64,000 bases of DNA from Paramarasmius palmivorus (taxonomy: Eukaryota > Basidiomycota > Agaricomycetes > Agaricales > Marasmiaceae), in assembly GCA_037176845.1 (NCBI GenBank), contig JAYKXP010000001.1, forward strand, positions 744,001 to 808,000. The letters are read 5' to 3'. The notes beneath the pieces were generated by a model. The model was not told the origin of the DNA and searched no databases. It worked only from the letters and a program-made list of their open reading frames with translations. Of the stretch, positions 33,461 through 45,006 are shown in pieces. The stretch's first letter is position 1; every line of letters starts with the position of its first letter. Both the position numbers and the translations under genes were made by a program.

Positions 33461-35062
33461 CTGCCTGGCCACATATCTTCTTGTTGTTCGAATCCTTCGA
33501 TATCGTCGAGTAAATGCGACCACGTTGAAGCATGCCAACGATAATTTCCAAAACATGACTCCCCAGCGGGCTCAAGCCATTGTACACGACTCTCTGTTTT
33601 ACGACGCGCCAATGACGATGTTGTTAGGCACCCAGGTCGCTTTATTCAAGGTTTATGGGATAGTGCGTCCACGGAGAGCTATAGCCTCAGTATCCTAACC
33701 AAAATAAACTGGAGTTTTTAGTCGAGCATTGCATCAGTGTTACTCTCGAGTGGAGAGCTCACAGATGAAACACGAATCAACAAACGACTAGCAGATGTGA
33801 GTTTTGGGCAGCTTCGAGGACATCATGCAACTGATTACTGGTCAGACCGCCATATTAATCGCAACTTTTGTCTCAAACCCCGTTCCTCCTAGGTCCAGTT
33901 CAGATGAATCAAATGATCCTAGAGCAGCGATAGCCCTTGCTCGTACCAACTATCTGCACGGAAAATATCGTATAGTCTGTTTTCAACATCCCTACCTATC
34001 ACAAGGTGAAATGAAGCTTAGTGGCCTCATAGAATAACGATGATTTTCTCTATAACCTGGCGCTCTTTATGCTAGAGCCTATAGTGCGTTGGCTCTCCAA
34101 TCCCACTATTCCACTCTTGACCTTTCTCTCAAATTCATAGAGATGGACAGCACGCTTTAATTGGCGGCCACTAACGCCAACTGAGATCAAGGTGACTAAA
34201 CCGGGTTACAGGCTTATTCCAGACTCTTATTCCTTAAGATAGGCTATCTTCATTCTATGGACTGACATCGGCCGGCACATGGGATTGCACAATCTTTGGT
34301 CCTCATACGAGGAGATGGAAGTTTGGGCAGACGTATGTTGTGTGCAGTTGGCTGTGGAACTGCTTTTAACTCCTACACAGAACTACGAAGCCGCAAATAT
34401 GGTACCTTCGGAAGCGTCCGCAAAGCTAGCCCGCATCACTACCCAACACTTTCTGCAAAGAGTTCCTCCAAAACTAGGACTTCAACGATTGGTGTTCAAT
34501 GTGATGCTAACTGTCCTGGACACCCGGACACGAAAGGCAATGCAGTATGCTCATTACATCCCTTTCCAATGTCGTCTCTACTAATGGGCCCAGGCTTCCA
34601 GACCCAAATCCAGTGGTCGCATCGATAATATACGGCCTCTTCGATTTTCGCGCGTGGATATGTCGCCACCTCTGTCTTCCCAGACGCAGACCTGCACTGT
34701 GGGTAACGATGAAACCTGAAGGTACTACCGTTAATGGAGTCCCTCGAATGAACGCCGTCTTGTAAGTGACTTCCGCAAGTTCGCAACACATTATACTTCG
34801 CTTCCACGGACCTTATCAATCTTCCAGTCTTAGAAGATCAGGGCCGTGGTACTACCCTGAAGCGACAGGAATATCCAGAATCATGCAAGACCTTCTCGTC
34901 AGGCTTGGCCTCAAGGATCCTAACAAGGTTCCAGGGAAGGCATGGCGGAGTGATGGCTATCGTTTAGAAGAACTGGGCCCTGTACGCTGGGAGAACGGTA
35001 TGCTTCCGAGGGTATTCCGAGTGTTGAGGCTAATTTTGCGACAGAGGGGCACAGAGAAGTGA
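33441..35062 (+). CDS. mpaB-like oxygenase (DUF2236, latex-clearing-protein fold)
   Basis: Starts MFSSLVFCLATYLLVVRILR, a membrane anchor. Family marks follow across about seven exons: LLGTQVALFKVYGI, TAILIATFVSNP, DDPRAAI-type NDPRAAIALARTNYLHGKY, NDDFLYNLALFMLEPIRWTA, RFNWRPLTPTEI, FILWTDIGRHMGL, MVPSEASAKLARITT, FRAWICRHLCLPRRRPALWV and the end SDGYRLEELGPVRWENG, stop at 35062. This matches the fungal ER-bound mpaB group, related to heme-binding rubber oxygenases. In the mycophenolic acid pathway mpaB cleaves a farnesyl chain; the substrate here is unknown. The conserved His (ARTNYLHGKY) is present. Several exon joins, including one at 34542, were set by reading frame. Confidence 0.86.
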
Positions 35063-35626
35063 TGAGTGAGGCATCTGCTATTCAAGTATGTCACAGCCCG
35101 ATTTAGTTGTGGCATTTACACTTATTGTCATCACTTAGGGATGCCCTATTACCGGACCATGGTCCTTAGCTTCTCCGAAACGATCTTCTGAAAATACAGT
35201 CAACTAGCGAGGGGTGGCACGGCAAGAACATGTTACTATTTACGGTGGAATGCCAGAATAGGGCGCGTCATTAGTAGAGGAATGCTGTAGCAGTGATTCC
35301 TGTCTAGGTACAAAAGGGCAAACATGAAGGACAGAGATAAGGAAATCGAAGGAATGGAAGGATACGGAGAAATACCAAGAAGAGTGATTATAAAAAAACA
35401 ACAGTGTAAGTACGAGGCCTGTTATATATGTGGATATAAACTATGTATATGTATACTTTTCACAAACAACATTCGTCTTCCCAGCGAATGTTAAGCATTA
35501 TTCGATAAACAACAAGGCAAGGTTAGTCTGCGATCGATGTGTGATGTCGGAGTACAAGAAAGAGTGGTATCAGCACAGTGAAGGGTGGAGGTGGTAATCG
35601 GAGGACAACAAGGTAACGCTCAACGA
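35063..35626. other. convergent intergenic region
   Basis: About 560 nt between the 3' ends of the mpaB-like and SFP1-like genes, AT-rich near 35410-35470. No gene recognised. Confidence 0.45.
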
Positions 35627-38112
35627 TCATGATGTCAACTGGGCGGCAGCTTGCTGAGCTGCGTACTGAGCTCTCTGGTGTTCAGCAAATTGTTGTTGGT
35701 ATGCTAAATGTGTGAATACGTGCTGGTTTTGCGCTTGAGCTTGCTGTTGTGCCTGGCCCTGCTGCAAAATGGCGGTCGATGTCGGTACTTGTTGCTGCGG
35801 TACGGGTGGAGTTCCTGCTCGACTGGCTCCCCGCGACTCAGCCTTGAGTCTCCTTCTTTCTCTGTGACCGGGTCCATGATGATGCTGGTTGGTACTGCCG
35901 TTTTGCTGTAGACATTCGTGAACGCCGCTGGCCAGCATCGCAAGCCCGACAGCACCATGCTCCCCACTATGTTGATAGTGATATCGTAACCCGTTCATGT
36001 TCTTGTACCTTCGCGGACAGTCCCCGACGGTACACGCAAAGGGCCTCACTCGCTTTTCCGTCTCACGCTCGATTTCGCGCAAGTCAGATTCGCCGAGTAG
36101 GGATAGGTCTGAAAGGAGAAGAGAATTTCCTGAAGCCTGTCCGCTCACAGACGACTGCGATAAGGGATGAGGTGAATTTGGTTGTGAAGAATGAGGGAAA
36201 TTTGTATGGGACGGCGATGGTAATTGCATGTTGCCATCCAACGACGGTGACTGCAACGCCGACGATGGCGCCGAATTTGCTGCGGAACCGGGAGCAGTGG
36301 GTGGGTGTGAAGTAGATGTAGGTGAAAGCCTCAACGGGGTACCTGGCTCGGAATCATCCCCGCCAGCGGCAGCTTTCTCCTTCTCTTTTCGCTTTCGTTC
36401 GAGAAGGGCTTGCACGTGTTCAAGATCTTTGGGAGGGGCAAAGTTACACGATCCGTGTGTGATGTGATATTTTAGGCCTACGGGCAAAGCATCAATAGAA
36501 CGCACACGAATAATTTTGGTATACGCGCTTACCATTAGCCTGCTTATAACTCTTGTTACAGTTTGGCTTGGGGCATTTGAAGGGCTTAGACATTAACAAA
36601 CTTGATGTAGTTGATGGTCGGCCGACATTGCCCGTGCCCCTATTCTTGCCCGACTTGGAAGTAGAACCAGCTGCCGAAGATCCCGCGCTAGTCGACGATG
36701 CTTCTTGTGTCTTCCCTGATCGCGGAGGTGAGGTGGTGCTAGTAGCAGATGGCACAGGCGACCCGCCGCGACTGTGTCCGGGTGTGCTTTCGGGTGTTCC
36801 TGCGTTACTGAACAGCAACGCAGGTGTTACACACTTCTCTTTTGGTGTGGAAGGTGATCGGGAATCATCTACGCCATCCATCTCGAGTTCCATTCCCATG
36901 TTCATGTGCATCATATTGATGGTACCATTGTTGTGCTGCCCCATGCCCATATTGTCAAATGCTCCTTCAAGTCCAACAACGCCAGCACCTGGCATGTCAA
37001 CTGAATAATCAGAGACGAATCGTCCGTAAGCATTGAATGGTTCGCCAGCACTCTGAGGTGTATTGGGATTTGTCTGTCGCGAGGCCGGGAATTGGGTCAA
37101 ATTCAGGTTCAGATTGGGTCGGTTATGCTGAGATCCTTGATTGTTAGGATTTGCAGCGGAGGGGTATGGGTTCGTGTTGCCTGATCGGCGGATAACAGTC
37201 GTTGTATCGAAAGCGGATACGGGCTGTTTAGAAGCAGTATGCGGAGAAGGTGGTTGAGATGTGTATGGAGAGTTGGGATTGGTGCTATATGGGGACATCG
37301 GATTGTTTTGCGGTTTATCGGCGTATGGGAAGCCACCGGGGTAGGCATCCGCAAGGGACGAAGATGAGGAGACCGTAGCATATGCAGACAGCGGCGTAGA
37401 GATGAGAGTTTCTGGAGGTGATGGGGCACCGGAGGATTGTGATGAAGCAGGTGACGTCGAGCCAGGTGGAACTTCTAGTTCCATATCGTCAGGGTCAACC
37501 GGAGTTGGGTAATGAGTAGGCTGTTGCTGCTGTTGTGAAGGTGTATTGAACGTCTGCGGCTGGTCCTGGGGGATTGTTGTATGTACTACAGGTTCGAACG
37601 GAACCTGAAGCCGGGTATGAGGTAGGCCGTTGGCGTTTGGGGGATCGACGACCACTATGTGGACTTGTTCAAAGTGCTCTAGCAGGGCGTGCAGGTCCGT
37701 AAGGTGCACACCACAGCACGTGAAGTTCCGGCACTGGTATATGCGTTAGTTACATCAATATGAGATCCGTTGTATGCTCACCATTTCGTCTTGCAAGTCG
37801 AATACTTTCAACGCGTCCTGTACCTGTGGTTCGAGTGTCCCAACTGTTTGTCTGTGAAATGCATTTAAGAATCGACCCGTGAATGAAGCGGTAATCTACT
37901 CACTCTAATGAGCCTCTGATTTGATCTTTCATAGGACTCCCTGCGTAGTGCCTGCCACCGAAACTATAGGAACCACTGCGCCAAGATATGGGAGAACCGA
38001 GGAACCTGCGAGTATAGGAAGCAGGGTTGAAAGAGCCATTATTTGAGCCAGTGTAAGATCCCATTGCCATAGGGTAGTCATTTTGAGGGAGGGATATCGG
38101 TTGAGTAGACAT
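35627..38112 (-). CDS. SFP1-like split C2H2 zinc-finger transcription factor
   Basis: Starts MSTQPISLPQNDYPMAMGSY at 38112. Two early exons give CRNFTCCGVHLTDLHALLEH, a first Cys/His element typical of the group, then a long disordered stretch rich in Ser, Pro, Asn and Gln. The C-terminal zinc fingers are FKCPKPNCNKSYKQANG, split by an intron from LKYHITHGSC, and ACTVGDCPRRYKNMNGLRYH followed by YQHSGEHG. A basic segment (RKRKEKEKAA) lies between them. The end is Gln/Ala-rich, stop at 35627. This matches SFP1, which in yeast drives ribosomal protein and ribosome-biogenesis genes under TOR control. About 800 residues. Frame intact. Confidence 0.9.
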
Positions 38113-39369
38113 TATTAGAGCGTAAGTATAGTGATGGTGGTGGTACAGTTGAGAAGTTGACGGCTGAGCAATCTGGTGGAATTCAATTCCCACTTACGTA
38201 CACGTGCTTGTACTACCTAAATAGTAAACCGTACATTCGCCCAGCGCTCTCACGTCAAATCTCCCGTCCCCCGACCAATCAGCATCCTTATTCTTTGCGG
38301 TCCTTACTCATCGATCTTTCAATATTGCAGCTCACACAAACCCCAGCACATAAAGTATTCTTTGATATTCTTTGACCCTCTCGCAGCAACGGAATGGGCG
38401 CTTTTCGACTGCAGCTAGCACGTGGCTACAAACAACCGGGCATATGCATTACCCGGGCACGACCGATGTTGCGTTTCACCGCAATGCTCTGCCTCAATCC
38501 TCTTCCGAGCGAACAGAGCTTGGTTCCGGGTCCATACTCTCCGTTCACCGGTTTGTATGGGCTGTCCGGGAACCTTGGTTGCCTCTCCATTGCAAGGTCT
38601 CTAAGTTTCCAGAGCTTTCCGCGTTTCTCTCGGATGCTTCATCATCATAAGTCACCATACTAATTTGACCCTGCCAGAAGGATGGCCAGATGGAAGTGGA
38701 TTTGTTCGGAATCTATTGATGGCCAACTTCCTTAAATAGCCATGGCTCCAGACCGGCCAATCCTCTTATTTGGGTTGTGCACGCGGATCTTCAAGCGCTT
38801 CAAGTTCAACTTGGGGCTTTCAGGCGTTCTTCCACCGGTCCTACATGAAGTCCAAGCTCCTGACTTGAGAAGGCGAAGAGCACGGGATCCAAGCTGCAAT
38901 ACTGAACAAGCTTGGCCTACCGAATAACTCGACGCCACATTACCAATACGAGTGGCGTAAACATGAAGTACCCCACATACAAGGCCTACGCCGTACAGTC
39001 GTGATTATCCTCCAGATAGCGTTCTTCATCGTCTATGTCATTATTGTTTGAAGTTTCCCATCCCGGCGCTATACATATATTGTTACGTTGAGCTCCAATT
39101 TCCTCTGCATCACGCGGCCGTAAGTCGAATCAACTCTTTGATCGTCAACATTCAACAACCTCGAATTTGAATTATGAGGCAATTACAAGTCATAGATAGA
39201 GAATAAACAAATTTTCAAGGTAAGAACCTAGAGCAACTAATACACTCGTACTATCCGTATTCACACCAATTTTTCTGAATTTCGTACTCGGCCATGAAAG
39301 ACAAAGATGTTAGTCACCGCCAACGATCACTCCGTGCGGAGCCTCAAAGCAACATAAAGCCTATAGAAA
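38113..39369. other. intergenic region, no supported gene
   Basis: About 1.26 kb. Overlapping short open frames on both strands between 38372 and 38960 have no motif, no clear starts and no shared frame; they may be relics. The SFP1-like promoter is at the left. Nothing else recognised. Confidence 0.4.
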
Positions 39370-42278
39370 TCAGTTATCAGTGACGAAGTATGTGGATCTG
39401 AGGAGCACCCACATGACCCTGTAAATGATATTAATCCCGACCATGACAGCGACCCAGTTTCCGTAAGCAATGTTCCTTATGTCGAGGTACCTCAAGACAT
39501 CATCACCAGACACAGCACAAGCGTCGGCAGGAAGTGAGGTTGGGTACGCGCAGCGGCACCCATCGGTGCAACGGAAGACAAGACCACGGAGGTCAGACTG
39601 TATATCCGGGATCATTAAACACAGCGCGAAATGACCAACGAACTAATAGCTCACGTTGGATAGCAACTCGAACGCATATCGCTGGTAGTCCATGTAATGG
39701 AAAGAGTAGAACCAGAACTTGGGCAGAGACCGTGCTTTGATGCTAATGTGCACAAATGAGCATCAGAAGATTCGATAGGGAACATGAGGGGCACTCACAA
39801 GTAACCTCCGACACTCATCCAAAAACCGTTCATGCTGTGTACCGGTTAGACTCGCGAAACAGTGTGTAAGGAGCTGGACCTACAAGGCACTAATTGCCAA
39901 AGCCGCCACGAAGATCGGCAACAACGCAGCAATAATCAAGCATTGCGTCTCCGCAGCGAATATCGTCAAGTACAAGAATGCTAAGTATCGGAAGAAAGCA
40001 GGAGCTCCTGAGTGTAGACCCTGTAGAGGCCAAGTCAATAGATGCCGACAAAGAATAGAATCGACCTGAACATACAATAGCCCAGTAGCAAATCACCAAG
40101 AACAGCAATGTGCAAAGGAACAAGAACGGGATGTTCACTAGCGTGTTCGCCAGTACAAAAGGAAGTGTTGAATAGAGACCATTCTTCTTTTCACGGAAGA
40201 ACACGGATCTCTCCTCGAGAACTGCAGAACCGGTGGTCAGAAAGCGGCGAAACAAGAGAAGGATGCTAACTCAAAACAGAGAGACAGGGAGAATGGAATG
40301 TATAAGACAAGAATTGAGTTCACAGCACTTACATGATGGGATCCCAGCCACCGACATCTAAATTTGCAGACGATAATGCGGTATCATCATGAGTTCGGGT
40401 CGCAGTAATGAGAACGCCGGATAATACAAGGATGGGTCACAAATGATTAATGAGAGATAAACACCGGTGAGGTGGACACGCACGAATGACAAGAACGCTG
40501 CGCTGTAGAAATGCACAGACAGTCGGTCGTTGATAGTCGAATCCTTGTCTCCTAGGTTGATCCAGATTGTTCTGGCGGAGCGTCAGTTATAGGTGATCAA
40601 TGACACATCCACGACTTACGCCAACATCAAGCCCATGCCTGGAAAAGTATCAATCGTAGATCATAACGAAATCACCGAAAATACACACCAGCGTACATTC
40701 CAGCCCTCACACCATATGCCAACAAATTCCTTGCATAATTGATCGTCGATCGTTCGCAAAGCACAATAGTATTCCAGAAAAGGGTACCCATTACACCTGC
40801 CTTTGCCATGCCCCTACCATCCTCTGGTGGCGAGGTCCACGTGGAGGCATAAGAAGGTGCTGTATCTTGAACTTGCACAGAAGAAAGATAATGATTCCGA
40901 AACTCTTCTGCGGTAGACGTTGACCCGGGTCCAGCCTCAGAGAAGTCTTCGTTGAGGAAGTTCATGGCGTGCTCTGCCGGTGTAGACTGTAATTCAAGTA
41001 TGAGCTTCCAGCATGGCAGGTAAAAGAAGCTTCACTTACAAATCTCCCTACCGGCCTTCCCCAACTGTCGAAGAAACTTTCCAAACCTTCCACACTTCCT
41101 GAATAACAAACCTTACCGCGCGAGAGCAAAAGTAGCTTGTCGAATTGGGCTAAAGTCTCCAGTGAAGGTTGATGAATAGTCGCAACGACGATAATGCCTT
41201 CAGAGACGGCGAGATTTCGAATGGCGGTAATAACCTCTCGAGCCGACGTGCTGTCCAACTGCATCAAGTCAGGTGCGGGGATTAATGAAAGAAGCAGAAG
41301 AAAGAAGTACGCCAGATGTCACTTCGTCTAAATAGAGTATACGACTGCCGGAAGGTTAATTCATAATCGATGGTCTAGAGTGGTTTGACATACGGAAAGG
41401 TAACCATGGCACAAGCTGCTGTTACTCTTCGTTTTTGGCCTTTCGGACAGTCAGCTAGTAGTCGAGGGTGCTTGGAGAACGAGCTTACCTCCTGATATAC
41501 CACGCGAGATAGCTGTACCAATTCGTTGATTCATACATGACTGTAAGCCAAGCGCAGCGAGGACCTGATCAACTCTAGCATTGACTTGTCTTCGGGTGAG
41601 AAGAGGGGAGCTAAGATGCGCGATGACGCAAATGAGCTTCGTTTCTTAAAAAAAAGGTAAGGTTGGTACGAACTGAAGACGAAGAGCATATGATACAGTC
41701 TCTCTGACAGTAAGAACGCCAAGTAAGGCGTCTTCCTGTTCGACGAAAGCTGATAGCTTGTACATGATTTTAGAATTCACGGGGCTACCGTCGAGATGAA
41801 CCTGAAAGAAGGTGGAGATGAATGGAGGCTCGGGAAAAGATCGGAGTGAATCTAAACTTACGGAGGAGCCTGACAGAGAAGATTTTCTGAATGCCATCAG
41901 ATCAAGTAACGTGCTTTTTCCTTGGAGCTGAATGAGCTCGATGAATAAGATGCAGAAGAGTACAGATACATACCTGCACCTGAAGGACCCTTCGATGATT
42001 CCAAAAATCGGCTAATGCGTCTTTCGACCATGCATATGACAAGTGCTCACCATGATAGCTAAAAGTTCTCCAGGCCTGATTTGCGCTGAAATATCATCCA
42101 CTAGGACCTTGCGCTCGCCCTTTTTACCCGTGACTGCATAGCTGAGATGCTCGAAAGATAAGCCAGTTGATGCCTGTACTGGCCTTGATGCTTTGGAATG
42201 TTCGTGGAGAGGGATGTCGTTGTCAGAGTAGGATTCGTGAGAAGAAGTTCTGCTCTTTTCCTGCCTTGTGTGGGGCAT
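39370..42278 (-). CDS. ABCG-type half transporter
   Basis: Plasma or internal membrane ATP-driven exporter of the White/ABCG layout, nucleotide-binding domain first. Starts MPHTRQEKSRTSSHESY at 42278. The domain includes LSFEHLSYAVTG, an exon break at the Walker A (GPSGAGKST expected; here across the introns near 41925-42050), MAFRKSSLSGSSV, FVEQEDALLGVLTVRETVSY, the signature ISGGQKRRVT, ILYLDEVTSGLDSTSAREVI (Walker B) and VVATIHQPS (H-loop). The membrane half has NLLAYGVRAGMYAG, LVNIPFLFLCTLLFLVICYW, FMNGFWMSVGGYF and ends MWVLLRSTYFVTDN, stop at 39370. About 16 exons. Such proteins export lipids, pigments or toxins; the substrate cannot be told. Confidence 0.92.
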
Positions 42279-43681
42279 TGCAGTGAATGTGATGGAGGAT
42301 TTGAAGCACGGGAACCCTGTATATATAGTCGCTGAAAACGCCCATATCGGAATTGCTTCGATCGCTTAGTAGACTCTATGCCGACTCTATGCACCTAGAT
42401 CAAAATCTGCAGCCGAATTCGGATTTGGTGCTTCCTCAGGTGATTGAGTTGATATTGACAGTCATTAAAATGCCATGAAGTACTCCCTCCGGCGTTTTTG
42501 TATAGTGGCTGCAATGGATGTGGACTAAGATTGGTAGCTTTCTGTCACCAATGCGTAGGGAGTAATCTTGCCTTGAACCCAAGTGCGAGCCACTCGCTAT
42601 TCGGAATTTGTGCTGTCGATTGCGGGGAGTACGCGAGCGCCATCTTGGCCTCAACAGTGCCGTGCAGCCATTTAGGCGGCAAGAGAATTAGCATGGAAGG
42701 GGATGTGGACGTGTTTCCATTTGTACTAGTACTGCCGCCGACGGGGTGCTCGAAACCTGATATCACTGACATACAACATTTTCCATGGCCATGTAACTCG
42801 AGCTATCCAATGGTGTCCGAGCTATCCAATAGTGTCCAAGCTACGGTAGGCCAATAGCAATCCCTAATTTTGCTTATGCGCTTTTCCGATTGGTTGAGGA
42901 CATGAGGTATATCTTGGTCATTCCATTCTTGTCCATTCGGAATTGCATCGCACAGGGGAACGGGCACTCGGAAGACATGAGAAGAGGGCGTGATTTATCG
43001 CTGTTGGCTAGAGCAGAGATTACCATTGTCATAGGTCTATCAAGCAAGTCTGTCCAATGAGGTGTAGTACGGGTAACACGGTGTAGCTGTTTCTGGTTCG
43101 CTCTGCAGATAACGTTGAGGCAGTGACAGAAAAAATGATGTTTGGCAGACGCACCAATTTGTTTGCGGTCATCATTCACAAAACCACAATCACCTCGAGC
43201 TCTCTTCTGAAATTTGGTTGAAAAGGAATCTTCATCTTGGTTCGATGAGGCCTGTCAGTGTAGAGGATGAGCAACAATGTCCGAACAAGAAAGAAGGGAA
43301 GGTCGATGAGTTGGCGCCCAGTTCAAGTAGGCGCTCAACACCGTTCGGAATCTTCGGATCCTTCTTCCTCCCAAAACCTGCACAAAACCCTTTCCTTGCT
43401 CTATTCAGCGATCATGCCTATGTTGTGCTTATCAGACACGCTCAGGTTCATCAGACTCTTGCGCACCGTTGTGCCTGCAAAAACTCTTCCAAAAACGTGA
43501 TCCCCGGATAATTTCTCCTAAAAAGTTCAATAAAGCCGTCGCGAAATCGTGTTTCAAGAAACCCCAGTATACTTTCGGCCCCGTTTATGTTCATGACTCC
43601 TCATTGAATGCTTTAAAAGGCCTCCAGCTGTAACATAAATCAACGCCTTCCAGCCCATCTGTCATTTTCACCACGAGGTCC
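42279..43681. other. divergent intergenic region with a short tandem repeat
   Basis: About 1.4 kb between the ABC transporter and SDR starts. Open frames lack motifs. At 42800-42837 there are two tandem 19-nt units beginning GAGCTATCCAAT, each holding an ATTGG-type CCAAT box, with a third CCAAT at about 42851. A TTTAAAAG element lies 60-70 nt before the SDR ATG. Confidence 0.5.
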
Positions 43682-44695
43682 ATGCCTTCACTCGCCCAAG
43701 CTCGAACCTCCAACGAAACATTCGACCTCTCTTTCACCCCCGTCGCGGTCTTTGTCGGTGGAACTGGCGGGATAGGTGCTTCTATGGCCCAGGCGCTCTC
43801 ACGCTATACCAAAGGAAACATTCACATCATCATCGCTGGCCGAAACCAACCTGCTGGCCAAAGCGTTCTTGATTCACTAGTCAAGCCCGTTGAAGGAAAC
43901 GTGCTGCGCGAGTTTGTCTCTTGCGACTATTCCTTGGTGAAGAGCGTTCACGGAGCTTGCGAGGCCATCACCAACTTACTCAAATCCCATTTCAATGACA
44001 ACGATGACAACAGGCCGAGAATCAACTTCCTCGTCTTCTCAGCTAACTACGTGAGCCTTGCGAACAAGAAGAACGATACCGCAGAGGGCCTGGATCTCCA
44101 GTTAATGATACGCTACTACCACCGTTTCCAAATTACCTGCGAACTGCTACCCCTTCTGCACAACGCGGGACGAAATGCACGCGTCATGACGATCTTGGGA
44201 GCTGGCGGGACATGCAAAGTTCCGGTTGAAGACTTTGGTTTTCGAGAGAGCCCGGTTGGTAGTGGGAAACAGGGCCCTGCTGTCACCACCGTTTACAACG
44301 ACGTCGGGTTTGAGGTGAGTGTTCATTGTCATTCATTGGGCTACTGCCTTTTATTCAAATTCTTTTAGGAAATCTCTTCGAGGAACCCAGAATTAGGCAT
44401 CACACACATTCATCCTGGTTTCGTCCGAACTGGCATGATAAACGGGATCCTCAACAACTTCAAGCGGTGGTGCCTGCTACCGTTTTACCCACTACTCAAT
44501 CTCGTCGTCTATGGTCTTACGAAGACCCCAGAAGAGTCGGCAGAGTACATGATTTACGCGTTGTTCAATGGGACAGAAGGCTTTTACAGGAGAAATCACG
44601 TAGGAGAGGACTTGGGAAAGATGGACCACGGAGTCGACAAGAAAAAGTTCTACGAGCATTCAGTGAAAGTAACAAACGTAGAAGTGGCGATTTAG
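43682..44695 (+). CDS. short-chain dehydrogenase-like protein, atypical active site
   Basis: Two exons, from 43682 to the donor after NDVGFE (near 44314) and from EISSRNPELG to the stop at 44695. About 318 residues. The N-terminal Rossmann motif is GGTGGIGASMAQAL; then IIIAGRNQPA, FVSCDYSLV, RINFLVFSANYVSLA and VMTILGAGG. In place of the usual catalytic YxxxK is YNDVGFEEISS, with no Lys four residues after the Tyr. C-terminal HIHPGFVRTGMINGI and MIYALFNG fit the family of fungal SDR-like proteins that lack the canonical pair. Substrate unknown; it may bind NAD(P) without standard SDR chemistry. The intron replaces the region right after this Tyr. Confidence 0.86.
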
Positions 44696-45006
44696 GGATC
44701 AGTTTGTACATATAGTTGTCACTAGAAATCCACGTGAAACTACTCCAGTGCGACAGTCCTACAATTGCTCTACTCATGACATATCGAATACATCGTAAAC
44801 ATATAAACATACAATACGCTCTTCAAAGAAACGTCCGGGGCATTTAGAGTAAGACCGTTTGAAACGAATGGAAAGATTAGAATAGTGATAAACGAATAAA
44901 AACATTACGACTAGCAGGTGAATGTACGTGAACCAGAGAATATTCACAGGGGAAAGAGAACACAGGAACCTCGAAGATATCCACAATAACCCAGCAAACC
45001 ACGCAG
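44696..45006. other. convergent intergenic region
   Basis: About 310 nt of AT-rich 3' flank between the SDR-like and ubinuclein-like genes. Nothing recognised. Confidence 0.45.

Noticed and set aside
36228..37008. Plus-strand open frames within the SFP1-like gene
   Set aside because: Shadows of the Ser/Pro-rich coding sequence on the other strand; no starts or splice signals of their own.
38372..38960. Cluster of overlapping short open frames
   Set aside because: No motif, no shared frame, no plausible gene model; kept only as intergenic sequence.
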